Origin: Bacillota bacterium
Lineage (GTDB): Bacteria; Bacillota; Sulfobacillia; Sulfobacillales; Sulfobacillaceae
Direction of reading: 5' to 3'
NCBI GenBank assembly: GCA_021821465.1
Contig: JAKACM010000019.1
Coordinates: forward strand, 1 to 58,870
Length of the DNA: 58,870 nt
Shown here: positions 46,662-55,596 of the stretch, piece by piece
How the letters are laid out: the number at the start of each line of letters is the position of its first letter
Position numbering within the stretch: the first letter of the stretch is position 1
Program-made: the position numbers and the translations under genes
The notes under the pieces: generated by a model
Seen by the model: the letters and a program-made list of their open reading frames with translations, nothing else
What the model was told of the DNA's origin: nothing
Database searches by the model: none

Positions 46662-47060
46662 ATGAGGATTGGCGAATTGGCCCAACGCACCGGGGTCAGT
46701 ACTCGGGCTATTCGGTATTACGACCAATGCGAGCTGTTACATCCCCAACGGCAACCGAATCAATACCGCGACTATGAGGAATCGTGTGTGACCCGTGTGG
46801 AACAGATCCAATTACTCCTGGGGCTCGGATTTACGGTAGCAATGATTCGGCTCTTACTTCCCTGCACCATGAGCACCCCTCAGAAGCTGCGACGTTGCCC
46901 GCGTACACAGTCTGCCTTGTACGATCAACTGGGCGAAATCGATCGGAAATTGGCCGACCTCGAGAGGCTTCGGACGCGCGTGGCGGAAACCTTGCGCATC
47001 ACGACGGAGGATATGACAGACGGTTTAGACGAGGAAATTTTGAACGGGCCTTCGGTGTGA
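46662..47060 (+). CDS. MerR-family transcriptional regulator
   Basis: This 132-residue regulator has an N-terminal winged helix of the MerR family (MRIGELAQRTGVSTRAIRYY, then RDYEESCVTRVEQIQLLLGL) and a C-terminal coiled-coil dimerisation helix (DQLGEIDRKLADLERLRTRV). There is no cysteine-rich metal loop of the CueR/MerR type, although a single LPCTM cysteine is present. It resembles regulators of oxidoreductase genes that respond to aldehydes or quinones. AAGGAGA precedes the ATG. It lies divergent to a nitroreductase and a broken quinone reductase. Confidence 0.85.
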   Translation: MRIGELAQRTGVSTRAIRYYDQCELLHPQRQPNQYRDYEESCVTRVEQIQLLLGLGFTVAMIRLLLPCTMSTPQKLRRCPRTQSALYDQLGEIDRKLADLERLRTRVAETLRITTEDMTDGLDEEILNGPSV

Positions 47061-47878
47061 GACAAATGGGATTCTGATCCCCGGGAGATTTTCCCGCTTG
47101 AGGTTTCCTGCGGTGTGTTCCTGGGATCCAATCATCCGGATCTTGTTCTTTCAAGGCGAGAAAACCATGTGGTGAAGGTGGTTCAACAGTCCGGCCTAAT
47201 TACAAAATTATCTGGGACGTTGACCCAGACGATGGAGGCCGCGAATTTTCTATGACTTTTGACCCGCCAGAATGAGATCAATCCGCGGGGTTTGGATAAC
47301 GAGACCTTTCAGGGTTGTCCCGCTCCTCTTGGGGTTTCAGTAAAAACCGGAACAAGCGCAACGACACCGATGGGGCCTATTCCTCCAAGGGTGTCAGCGG
47401 CCGCAGGTGTCCTTGCGCTACTGCATTCGACACTTCAAACGAATAATGCTCCCCAGTGTGGATCTCATTGTGTGATTGTGTCATTGTCATCCCTTCCCTC
47501 GGAGTGAGTGATGGCGGGCAACCTTTGTCCAATTTCCACAGAGCTTCATCATTGAACACCAGGTGTATGCTCCAGGATTTGGCCCTTCATCAACCGGGTG
47601 GGCTCCGACCCTGGGCGAGCCGATGCTATCACAGGCCTTTCATTGAAAATAGGGACATATAGACCTTGTCTGAGGCACAACAAGGGTTGTCGGAGGTCCC
47701 ATCTGGCAGCCGCGCCATCGGTTCAAAAGAGACTCCACAGGATATTCCGGAGAGACACAGCATTGTAGCGATGGATCTTCTCACGGATTCCACACGAAAA
47801 TCCGAATACCCTTTATTTTTAGTCAGCGTCTTTCCCGATAATTCGCCGGAAGTTGGGAGTTGTAAAACTCAAGGAGTC
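47061..47878. other. Gene-poor stretch
   Basis: No supported gene. A minus-strand frame from an ATG near 47490 (MTMTQSHNEIHTGEHYSFEV, about 37 codons) has GAGGGAAGG upstream and could be a small peptide, but I see no family. The plus frame ending at 47905 has no good start. Confidence 0.3.
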
Positions 47879-47910
47879 TTGACATTAATACTATATGACG
47901 GATAGTATTA
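47879..47910 (+). promoter_or_regulatory. Orphan promoter with a palindromic operator
   Basis: TTGACA at 47879-47884 and TAGTAT at 47903-47908 (18-base spacer) form a promoter. A perfect inverted repeat overlaps it: TAATACTAT at 47886-47894 and ATAGTATTA at 47902-47910, 7-base gap. This is a repressor-type operator. No intact gene follows until tusA at 48269, about 360 bases downstream. Confidence 0.65.
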
Positions 47911-48268
47911 AATTCAGCATCTGTAAGAAGTCCGATGATTAAGCTGCCCTTGTGCTGGGGGGCGAGATGGCAGTGTTTATCATTGAGACATTCGGTTGTA
48001 GGATTTATCTTGTATGTGCCGTAATACTTTGCCCGTGGCGGGAGATATCAGGCCAAATTTGTTGATGTCTATGGGCTTTGCCAACACTTCCATGATCACT
48101 ACAGACTCGACAACTTTGCGCGAGTGGCTAGGAGGATTTTGTTGGCTATGCTAAAAACTTGCGTCAAGGAAGGTCAATGTTCTTGATTAGAAGTGATTCT
48201 TTGGTTGAGGCGCTTAAGAGTATCGGAGCGAAATTAAATAAAGATCTTATCAAGAAAGGAGAATCATT

Positions 48269-48511
48269 GTGAGCGAACAAGGTGCAGAAGATGTGTTGGA
48301 TGTCAGAGGACTTTCTTGTCCGATGCCGATTGTCAAGACGAAAAAAGCGGTGGATGGGCTGTCAGTGGCTGAGCAATTGGAGGTTTTAACGACCGATCCG
48401 GGTTCCATGGCAGATTTTGAAGCATGGGCCCGTCGAACCGGGCACAAGCTGATTTCAGCCGAACAGGTGGGAAAGGAATACCATTTTCGCATTGAAAAGA
48501 CCCATGACTGA
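48269..48511 (+). CDS. tusA: TusA-family sulfurtransferase
   Basis: This 80-residue sulfur carrier has the CPMP motif (LDVRGLSCPMPIVKTKKAV) with the active cysteine at residue 17. TusA-like proteins bind persulfide sulfur and pass it on, in tRNA thiolation or, in sulfur oxidisers, in dissimilatory sulfur metabolism. The GTG at 48269 follows AAAGGAGA. Here it stands alone, without rhodanese, DsrE or heterodisulfide reductase genes, so the pathway cannot be fixed. Confidence 0.85.
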   Translation: MSEQGAEDVLDVRGLSCPMPIVKTKKAVDGLSVAEQLEVLTTDPGSMADFEAWARRTGHKLISAEQVGKEYHFRIEKTHD

Positions 48512-49049
48512 CCGACTCAATGATCTCGCCCCAAAGAAGAGGTGGTGAGGACACAATCTGAGTCGACAAACCTATCCCTTTTGGTTGATGAGATCGTCAC
48601 GACCCATTTCTCAAGGTTCCGACCCTCCAACAGAAGAGACACGGAGAAATCCAAAAGGAAACCCGAACTGTCGGCGGGAACGAAAAAGGAAAGACGAAAG
48701 ATGTCCGCTTGTTGAACTGAACAAACAACCGAAACCTTTGATGATTCACCACGAGATCCCTTCGCGGTTCGTATGAAGGATCTGCGAGAGGATTCGGCGT
48801 TACTACCTGTGCGGTTGAAGATCCTTGGCAGTCAGACGATATGATGGTGTTGGCACTGAAATCGTGGGCCCGGGGATTCACACGTCTTAATAAAAAGAGA
48901 AGGGAATCGGTGATTTCGCCGATTCCGATTGCGCTATTCTCCGGCTTGGTTTGACAATCGAGCTTGGTGCCTTATCTTACTTCTTTTCTGCCACATGGGG
49001 AAAGAAACAGTATTCAATAACTTAACTTTTCTTCATTAAAACCGTGTTT
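48512..49049. other. Intergenic stretch with one hairpin
   Basis: No supported gene. GGAATCGG at 48904-48911 pairs with CCGATTCC at 48920-48927. On the minus strand it is followed by CTTCTCTTTTTATT, so it is a terminator candidate for minus-strand transcription. Confidence 0.4.
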
Positions 49050-49073
49050 TTGTGCTATACTTTAGATAGGTTA

Positions 49074-49720
49074 TTAAGTCTAGAAGAAGCAGCCAAAATC
49101 TTAGGCGTATCAAAAAGCACGATGCGTCGGTGGGAAGCGGAGGGCCGTCTCCACCCCGAACGCACGCCCGGTGGGCATCGTCGATATCGGTCGGAAGAAT
49201 TAGAGTAACGCAAATGATGACTCATCCTCTGCCCCCAACGCATCGTGTGACCCTGGCCTATGCCCGCGTGTCGAGTCCTGACCAGCAGGCCGACTTGGGC
49301 AGGCAGGCGATGGTATTATCCGACTTTTGTACAAAAAATGGTTGGACCCATGAGGTCATTCGCGATTTAGGCTCCGGGATGAATTATCACCAAAAAGGAT
49401 TGCGTGAGCTTTTACAGCGGATTATGCGCAATGAGGTAGAGCGACTGGTCATCACCCATAAAGACCGCCTATGGCGATTCGGCGCGGAACTGGTCTTCGC
49501 CATTTGTGAAGAGTTCCAAACCGCAGTGGTCATGGTCAACTAATCGGCAGAGATGAGCGACGAAGAAGAACTGACGCAGGATGTCCTCGAAATCATTACG
49601 GTGTTTTCCGCGAGACTGTATGGCTCCCGGAGCCACAAGAATAAAGAATTGATTGAACGCATGAAAGAGGTGACGCACGATGATGCGGACCAGGCGGCGG
49701 CTGACCCGACCACCGAATAA
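49074..49720 (+). pseudogene. tnpA: IS607 TnpA serine recombinase, disrupted
   Basis: The N-terminal DNA-binding helix (LSLEEAAKILGVSKSTMRRW, then TPGGHRRYRSEELE) ends in a stop at 49206. The recombinase domain (VTLAYARVSSPDQQADLGRQ, with the serine in ARVSS) follows in another frame. It reaches a TAA at 49541, after which the same frame stays open (DEEELTQDVLEIITVFSARL) to 49720. So one frameshift and one nonsense change separate it from an intact recombinase of about 210 residues. The element probably cannot move by itself now. Confidence 0.78.
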
Positions 49721-51119
49721 ACAGAAGGCTGTTTTGCTCCAGGATCTCATCGACCAGTATGCTAAGCAGAAAGATGCGTACCTGGTGGAACTCGCCAAAA
49801 CCCAGAACTGGCACATTTGGCAATCGCCGCGTCAGGTCAAGCGTCGTTTTGCCCGTCAGTACAGCCATCATACGTTGCCCATTCACGTGGACGATCAATG
49901 TTTCTTTGATGCCGTCGCGACGATGATCGCATGGGTAGAGAGCGCCAAGGTGCTCCACCACTGGAAGAGTCAAGTCTTCGTCCATACGGAGGACAAGTCG
50001 GCACGTCATCGGTACTTTAAGGCGTTGAAATCCTACGCCGAGTTGGCAAAAGTATTCTCTGGTGCCTGGTACGATCCGTGGTTGTTTCACGTGATCCGTA
50101 ATCCTTTGATGCACCCCCCGCGTATTCACCATCGCCGCAGTGCCATGTTGGATGACAGTAGCTACCGGGTATTCATCGACAACGGCACACAATATATTAG
50201 CCTGACCAGTCTTGTCAAAGGGCAGCGTATCGTGTTGCCTCTTCTGGGGTGCGTCGGCATTCGGGGAACGATTCGCGTGGTGTACGCAGATGATCACTGG
50301 GAAATTCACACGATGTCTCGGGTCACCGTCAAGAAAACGGAGCATCGGATCCAGGATATCGCGCTCGATGCAGGGACGACCGAAGTCTATACGGACCAAA
50401 ACAATCGACGCTATGGCACGAATTTTGGACGCATTCTGGCCCACGTAGACGCTACGGTGAGCGATCAAGGCAAAAAACGCAACCAAATCCGTGCCGCCGC
50501 GAAGAATAAAGCGTTTGTCAGCCAGGAAGAACGCCAGGCTCACCTCAAGAAAGTGCAGCGCAACAATCTCGGGAAGAAGAAACAGACCAGGCGACGAGTC
50601 CAAGCCCGAGCGGCATTTGCCACGGAAATCAATCACGCGCTTAACGAGGTGTTGGAACAGGACCCGCAACGGATCATTGTCGAAGATTTAAGTCATATGC
50701 GCGGCAAAGCGCAAGGTAAAAAAATGTCGCGCCGGGTGTCCTTGTGGATGCGAAGCGTCTTGACCGAACGATTAGATTTTAAGACCACGGCGAGAGGTTC
50801 TCGCCGACAAGCGGTGGCGTCCGCGTATACGAGTCAGGAATGCTCACAGTGCGGCTACACGGCGAAATCTAACCGCACTGGCGATCATTTCAGGTGCCGA
50901 TACTGTGGTACGGTCGATACGGCTGACGGCAATGCAGCGAAGGTGATTTTAAAGCGGAGCACGGATACAGAGATCAAACCGTGGATGACTAAAGAAGCCA
51001 TTAAAAAGATCTTGAATCGACGCAATGCCCAAATCACGGGAGCAATCCCTGGTGCCGGTTGTGAAGCGAGTGGGCTGGTTCAGTCACTCGTCACCGTTAA
51101 CGGCCAGACTCCAGCTTGA
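49680..51119 (+). CDS. tnpB: TnpB RNA-guided nuclease of the IS607-like element
   Basis: This 479-residue TnpB protein is a compact RuvC nuclease ancestral to Cas12. The three RuvC acidic residues are in place: Asp230 (ALDAGTTEV), Glu335 (IVEDLSHM) and Asp416 (DTADGNAA). The zinc ribbon CSQCGYTAKSNRT with CRYCG precedes the last. The frame is uninterrupted, so the protein should be active if expressed. Known TnpB proteins use a guide RNA transcribed from the element's right end to cut DNA beside a short target motif. The start at 49680 overlaps the end of tnpA. Confidence 0.88.
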   Translation: MMRTRRRLTRPPNKQKAVLLQDLIDQYAKQKDAYLVELAKTQNWHIWQSPRQVKRRFARQYSHHTLPIHVDDQCFFDAVATMIAWVESAKVLHHWKSQVFVHTEDKSARHRYFKALKSYAELAKVFSGAWYDPWLFHVIRNPLMHPPRIHHRRSAMLDDSSYRVFIDNGTQYISLTSLVKGQRIVLPLLGCVGIRGTIRVVYADDHWEIHTMSRVTVKKTEHRIQDIALDAGTTEVYTDQNNRRYGTNFGRILAHVDATVSDQGKKRNQIRAAAKNKAFVSQEERQAHLKKVQRNNLGKKKQTRRRVQARAAFATEINHALNEVLEQDPQRIIVEDLSHMRGKAQGKKMSRRVSLWMRSVLTERLDFKTTARGSRRQAVASAYTSQECSQCGYTAKSNRTGDHFRCRYCGTVDTADGNAAKVILKRSTDTEIKPWMTKEAIKKILNRRNAQITGAIPGAGCEASGLVQSLVTVNGQTPA

Positions 51120-51346
51120 GGAAAAACCGTGGTGCCGAAAGCGGAGAGCGAACAATAAGTGGAAAATGAGCCGGAGTAAGTTTAGGTAAGTTTTCTGTAA
51201 CGGTATAGTGCATGGATTCGACCAGGCTGTGGATCATGTCGTGCCCGCATTATGGTATTGTCAAAATGAGATATGTTGAGGCTCGGGATTCTGGAAGGGT
51301 GCGGATCAAGTGCTGTGCCGGAAAAGGTGGAGCAAGGAGCGGAAAG

Positions 51347-51847
51347 ATGGCCTTGAGACTTGAGATCTTTTCTTTGCAAAATTGTTCGGGATGTGACTTA
51401 ATGCGTCGCAAAACCTTAAGTCACCCCGATGTTCTCAAAGAGATCCAATCCAAGTGGGATCTTTATCAAGAGGAAGATGCTTTTGCAGGAGATCGCCATT
51501 TCCTCTGGTATCCTGTAAATTTTGCCCGCGATCCAGAAGGAAAAATTTTGCGGATTGAGGAAGGGTTTATTCCCGCTTACGAATTTATGGTCTTTCTGCG
51601 TTTGGCCGAAGCGCAATATTTAATACAGCGCCACGAATACGAAGCGAGTTGGACATTATTAGAGAATACGCGAGAAAATTATCCGGCGAGCGGCTTGATC
51701 CCGGAATGTTTGTACTACCTTGGGGTAGTGGCTCACCTTAATGACAACCCAAGAGCCACAGCCAAGGTGTGGCGAGTCTTGCGGGAACGCTACAAAGATT
51801 CTGCATGGGCACACAAAGTGATGTTGCAATGGCCCCCTATAACGTAA
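51347..51847 (+). CDS. Thioredoxin-like protein with helical repeats
   Basis: This 166-residue protein starts at an ATG seven bases after AAGGAG. The N-terminal part has a thioredoxin-type CxxC (LQNCSGCDLMRRKTLSHPDV) and a YPVNFARDPEGKILRIEEGF strand, as in thioredoxin-fold proteins that lack a signal peptide. The C-terminal part (ASWTLLENTRENYPASGLIP, then ECLYYLGVVAHLND) resembles a tetratricopeptide repeat. It may reduce or hold a protein partner. It precedes the nif genes, but convergently with nifB, so a link to nitrogen fixation is not shown. Confidence 0.7.
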   Translation: MALRLEIFSLQNCSGCDLMRRKTLSHPDVLKEIQSKWDLYQEEDAFAGDRHFLWYPVNFARDPEGKILRIEEGFIPAYEFMVFLRLAEAQYLIQRHEYEASWTLLENTRENYPASGLIPECLYYLGVVAHLNDNPRATAKVWRVLRERYKDSAWAHKVMLQWPPIT

Positions 51848-52136
51848 CCGACCACAGAATTGAGATTTCTCCCCGAAAATTAAGGGAATATCTGATACTC
51901 CCAGCGAAAGAAGAACTGGGAAGATTTCACATGACCCTGGCTATGATATTCACTGGGGCCTAAACTTAGCGGATCAGTTGTGGATTATCTTATTGCTCTT
52001 AGAACCTGCGCCATGAATTGTCCTCTCGCACAACTCAAGTCATATTTCAGTTAGGCGCCTTATGCCCATTATCGGTTGTGGTAGGGCGGGAGAGGAAATG
52101 ACCTCCCTCTCCTGCCTCTAAGAAATATCGATTGCC

Positions 52137-53573
52137 TCAGAGTGTAATTCCTTGAGTTCGTTCCAAAAGTGTCCGAATAGCGGTTTCGATGCTGTCGTAA
52201 GTCTGAACAATCTCAATTCCTGCGGCACTCACGAATTTGTGGGGTTCCTTGCCAATCCGGCTGGTTAGAAGAATGTTGCAATCACTAATCATATTGATAA
52301 TGCGGTCGAGCGAATCCTCGGCATCACCGCAGGTTTCGATACCGCTGCAATAAGCCCCCACCCGACGGGCGCCGATAAAAGAGAAGGTACCGTCTTTGGA
52401 AGCACGATAGATCAGGAATTCACTGGCATGGCCGAAGTGCTGATTAACCAGGCCGTCTCCTTTGGAGGTAACGGCAATGATCAGAGTGTCTTGAGTTTTC
52501 GGTGTGGCTTTCTTTCCCCTAAGAAATTCTCTGGCATACCGAATCTTTTCGACCTTGGCGGAAATCTCGGCATGCACTTTCGCACGTGTATTTTGGTCGT
52601 ACAAAATGGGCATATCTAGGAATTGCTCTTTGGTAAATTCATCCCCCCGATCTTCACCCAAAAGTCCTACGGCGTCTGCGCGGCACTGCCTGCAATGACG
52701 CATTAAATTCATGCTGCCTTCACAAAGGTCTTGCAATTCCTTCACTTCCTGTGGGGTTGGACCCCTTTGATTCACTGTGTCGTAATAAGCACCGGGAGCA
52801 AGCAAAAGGGGCATGATGTTATGCAAAAATGCACCGTGTTCCTTGACCGCGTGTGAAACCTCCATTAAGTGCCGATCGTTAATCTCGGGGATCATAACCG
52901 AGTTGACTTTGCACAAAATATTGTTTTCTTTTAGAGCTTGCAGCGCTTCCATCTGCCGCTCGTGCAAGATGTGAGCCGCTTCCCGCCCTTTGTAGCGCTT
53001 GTGATTGAAATAGACCCAGGAATAGATGTTCTGTCCGATTTGTGGATCAACCATGTTAATGGTAAGGGTCACATGGTCAATATTGAGATTTTTGAGGCGG
53101 TCGATATGGTCAACCAGTTTGAGTCCGTTGGTACTGAGACAAAGTTTAATATCCGGCGCTTTTTCGGCGATTAATTCAAAAGTCCGAAAAGTTTTCTCGG
53201 GATTGGCTAAAGGGTCTCCGGGGCCGGCAATACCTAACACCGTCATCTGAGGAATCTTTCCGGCCACCACCAACACCTTGCGGGCGGCTTCCTCGGGTGT
53301 CAGGACTTCGGAGGTAACTCCGGGACGGCTTTCATTGGCACAGTCGTACTTTCGGTTGCAGTAATTGCACTGGATATTGCATGCCGGCGCTACGGCTACA
53401 TGCATGCGGGCATAAAAATGGTGAGCTTCTTCACTGTAACATGGATGTTGGGCAATGCGCTGTTGTACCCCGTTGTCCAGTGAGGTCAAGTTTTCGCTAC
53501 CGCGCATGCTGCAGGAAGCAACATCCGAAGGGCCTTCTTTTGTTGCCGTTAGTGCTGATCGTGGTTTGGTCAT
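52137..53573 (-). CDS. nifB: Nitrogenase FeMo cofactor biosynthesis protein NifB
   Basis: This radical SAM enzyme of 478 residues builds NifB-co, the 8Fe-9S-C core of nitrogenase cofactors. The CX3CX2C motif is at C65, C69 and C72 ([17 protein letters not shown]). A C-terminal NafY/NifX-like domain (from about residue 365; [20 protein letters not shown]) is fused, as in longer NifB proteins. AAGGAG lies about eleven bases before the ATG. Its leader contains a strong promoter, two ANTAR-type hexaloop hairpins and a terminator, so it is probably controlled by antitermination. It is divergent to nifS. Confidence 0.95.
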   Translation of the reverse strand: MTKPRSALTATKEGPSDVASCSMRGSENLTSLDNGVQQRIAQHPCYSEEAHHFYARMHVAVAPACNIQCNYCNRKYDCANESRPGVTSEVLTPEEAARKVLVVAGKIPQMTVLGIAGPGDPLANPEKTFRTFELIAEKAPDIKLCLSTNGLKLVDHIDRLKNLNIDHVTLTINMVDPQIGQNIYSWVYFNHKRYKGREAAHILHERQMEALQALKENNILCKVNSVMIPEINDRHLMEVSHAVKEHGAFLHNIMPLLLAPGAYYDTVNQRGPTPQEVKELQDLCEGSMNLMRHCRQCRADAVGLLGEDRGDEFTKEQFLDMPILYDQNTRAKVHAEISAKVEKIRYAREFLRGKKATPKTQDTLIIAVTSKGDGLVNQHFGHASEFLIYRASKDGTFSFIGARRVGAYCSGIETCGDAEDSLDRIINMISDCNILLTSRIGKEPHKFVSAAGIEIVQTYDSIETAIRTLLERTQGITL

Positions 53574-53658
53574 TGTGGCACACGCTCCTTATTGGTCAGG
53601 ATGGGAAAGGGGTTTTACAAGGAGTCCCTCACCGGAAAATACAAGAGATTTCGCAAAC

Positions 53659-53701
53659 AAAAAAATGCCGGCGAACAGCCCATCCGCTGTTCGCCCGGCA
53701 T
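53659..53701 (-). terminator. Intrinsic terminator within the nifB leader
   Basis: On the minus strand an arm of 16 bases from 53701 (ATGCCGGGCGAACAGC) pairs with GCTGTTCGCCGGCAT with one bulged G, a six-base loop between them and a T-run (TTTTTTT) after. It lies between the nifB promoter and the start codon, so it should stop nifB transcription unless prevented. Confidence 0.88.
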
Positions 53702-53738
53702 CATTACCGGAACACTGTCGGCACTTCATTATGCCGAC
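53695..53738 (-). promoter_or_regulatory. ANTAR-type dual hexaloop motif in the nifB leader
   Basis: The first hairpin has arms GTCGGCA (53738-53732) and TGCCGAC (53723-53717) closed by a T-G pair around the loop AATGAA. The second has arms CCGG (53710-53707) and CCGG (53698-53695) closed by a T-G pair around AATGAT. Both loops have A at position 1 and G at position 4, the ANTAR hexaloop signature. The 3' arm of the second hairpin lies in the terminator's 5' arm, so the structures exclude each other. Confidence 0.85.
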
Positions 53739-53778
53739 GAAGTTTAAATTCCATAACATGACATGGAATACATAACGA

Positions 53779-53807
53779 AATATAACAAAAATACGGTGTC
53801 GAATCAA
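53779..53807 (-). promoter_or_regulatory. nifB promoter
   Basis: TTGATT (53807-53802), a 17-base spacer and TATATT (53784-53779) on the minus strand form a strong sigma-70/sigma-A type promoter. Transcription would begin near 53772, so the whole hexaloop-terminator leader is transcribed. No sigma-54 type site is seen. Confidence 0.75.
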
Positions 53808-53833
53808 GAACGGGGAGGAAGTCGCTGTCTTCT

Positions 53834-53868
53834 TTGTGCAAGATGACAATTTATTTTATCTATTGTCA
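53834..53868 (+). promoter_or_regulatory. Candidate nifS promoter with a palindromic operator
   Basis: TTGTGC (53834-53839), 17 bases and TATCTA (53857-53862) form a candidate promoter toward nifS. A perfect inverted repeat, TGACAAT at 53844-53850 and ATTGTCA at 53862-53868, brackets the -10 region and could bind a dimeric repressor. A second palindrome, TCAGATATCTGA, follows at 53867-53878. Confidence 0.5.
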
Positions 53869-54060
53869 GATATCTGATCCTACGCATGTGTGGTATTGAC
53901 GATTATTTCCCGGTGTGGTTATGTGAATGGCAAGTTTGAAACTATCCGCGCATTTTCACCTGCTATTAATCAATCCTCCGAACGAGAATCCTTGCGGACA
54001 CTTATCGAGGGGAGTATCCTCTCGCTTTGTCATCAGTTATTCACGAAGGGAGAAGTCAAA

Positions 54061-55221
54061 TTGTTAACTTCCGAGGGACGAATTTATTTGGATCACGCCG
54101 CGTCGACACCTATACACCCCCGGGTACGGGAGGCGATCTTGCTAAGCTTGGATCGGGTGGGCAATCCACAAAGTATTCACCGTGACGGTGAGGATATGCG
54201 CGAGAGGGTCGAACAGGCCAGAATTCAAGTGGCTCGGCTAATCGGTTGCAAGCCCCGAGAAATTGTCTTTACCGGCGGGGGAACCGAGGCGATTAATCTG
54301 GCCCTCTTTGGCTTGTTTGGACAGCCCCAAGCTCATATCGTCTCAACTTCCGTCGAGCACGCCGCAGTTCTGGCACCGCTTCGCAGATTGGAACAAGAGG
54401 GGATCCGCCTGAGCTTAGTGGGGGTTTCTGGGACGGGACAGGTGAAGACTCAACAGATTGTGGAAAGGTTGTCTTCTGACACCCGCTTAGTAAGCGTACA
54501 AGTCGCGAACAACGAAACCGGGGTGATTCATGATCTGGCTGAACTGGGCCGGATCCTCAAAGAAAGAGGCATCTTGTTTCACCTGGACGCCGTCCAAGGA
54601 GCCGGGCTCATTGATTTGAACGTGGACACTTTGTCTGTTGATCTCCTGTCTCTTTCAGCTCAAAAGATGTATGGCCCTCAGGGTGTGGGCGCTCTTTATG
54701 TCAGGCAGGGAGTTCTCTTGACTCCCATAATATGGGGAGGGCGTCACGAACGGGGACGTCGCGCCGGTACCGAAAACACTCCGGGAATCGTGGGCTTCGG
54801 CATGGCTTGCGAACTGGCCAGACTCGAACGCGAAGAGAGGTTCACCCACCTGTCCTCGTTAACGGAATACCTTGAATCTTTGCTCTTGACTCGTATTCCC
54901 GGGGTGTCTATCAGCGGGGAGAAAGTTCCTCGCTTGCCCGGTTTAACCCACATTGTCTTGCCCGGAGTATACGGGGAGGGAGTGGTGCAAAGCCTTGACC
55001 GAGCGGGTTTTTCCTTGTCGCACGGGGCAGCTTGCTCTGCAGCGGGTAGTGAGGTTTCTCACGTTCTGCTGGCAATGGGTTTTTCGGAGCAAGAAGCCGC
55101 GGGAGGTCTGCGTATCAGTGCAGGGATTTGGACCAAAGAGTCGGAGTTGAATAAGTTTGTGGAGAGGTTGGTACCGGAGGTGGAACGATTACGAAACCTT
55201 AGACGAAGGACGGGTGATTGA
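54061..55221 (+). CDS. nifS: Cysteine desulfurase NifS/IscS type
   Basis: This PLP enzyme removes sulfur from cysteine for Fe-S cluster assembly, here probably for nitrogenase. The pyridoxal lysine region is SLSAQKMYGPQGVGALYVRQ, and the persulfide cysteine lies in SHGAACSAAGSEVSH. The frame is open further upstream, but the TTG at 54061 has GAAGGGAGA upstream and gives a normal 386-residue protein beginning LTSEGRIYLDHAASTP. No nifU scaffold gene is adjacent. It is divergent to nifB across about 490 bases. Confidence 0.9.
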   Translation: MLTSEGRIYLDHAASTPIHPRVREAILLSLDRVGNPQSIHRDGEDMRERVEQARIQVARLIGCKPREIVFTGGGTEAINLALFGLFGQPQAHIVSTSVEHAAVLAPLRRLEQEGIRLSLVGVSGTGQVKTQQIVERLSSDTRLVSVQVANNETGVIHDLAELGRILKERGILFHLDAVQGAGLIDLNVDTLSVDLLSLSAQKMYGPQGVGALYVRQGVLLTPIIWGGRHERGRRAGTENTPGIVGFGMACELARLEREERFTHLSSLTEYLESLLLTRIPGVSISGEKVPRLPGLTHIVLPGVYGEGVVQSLDRAGFSLSHGAACSAAGSEVSHVLLAMGFSEQEAAGGLRISAGIWTKESELNKFVERLVPEVERLRNLRRRTGD

Positions 55222-55596
55222 TCAGTATCTTACGGAAGAAGAGGAATCGTCTCTCCTGTGGTGAGCTTGGGTGGAGATGAAAAGACAGTCGGCACATTCT
55301 TTGTGTTGGAGGGGACGATTCCGTCCGCAAAATAGCTATCCCCCTGTCCCGAAATGGCAACGGTGCGTCTTGGGATGGATAAATTCGCCTGCGGTACCTT
55401 TTTATCACAAAACTGTCAAAAAACCTTATGACTTTAAGAGGCATGATAGATTCATACGCATTTGGGTATGAAGGACTGCCTCACTTGGCAATGTCTTTGG
55501 ACGATCTGTTTATGAACCGATGCCAAGAGAAAAGAATAAGCCTTGCCAAGTCATTCTTGTCCGAGGGATAAGAAGGTGAAATAGGTTCGGATGATT
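55222..55596. other. Region between convergent nifS and ANTAR genes
   Basis: No gene is supported. CTTGGCA near 55484 and TGCCAAG near 55524, with another CTTGCCAAG near 55545, could form alternative hairpins ending one or both convergent transcripts. There is no clear U-tract. Confidence 0.35.

Larger units (their letters stand above)
49050..51200 (+). mobile_element. IS607-like element (serine recombinase plus TnpB)
   Basis: A MerR-like helix-turn-helix and serine recombinase remnant (tnpA) is followed by a full-length tnpB in the same direction with a short overlap, the standard IS607 layout. Exact ends are not visible; the limits given are approximate. The 3' end of tnpB and the flank after 51119 should contain the right end and the guide RNA scaffold. 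Confidence 0.7.

Noticed and set aside
49596..50669. Long minus-strand frame of 357 codons
   Set aside because: It lies antisense over tnpB, whose RuvC residues and zinc ribbon establish the plus strand as coding.
53870..54060. Possible hexaloop pair in the nifS leader
   Set aside because: I looked for paired hairpins with A1/G4 six-base loops and found none, nor a terminator, before the TTG start.
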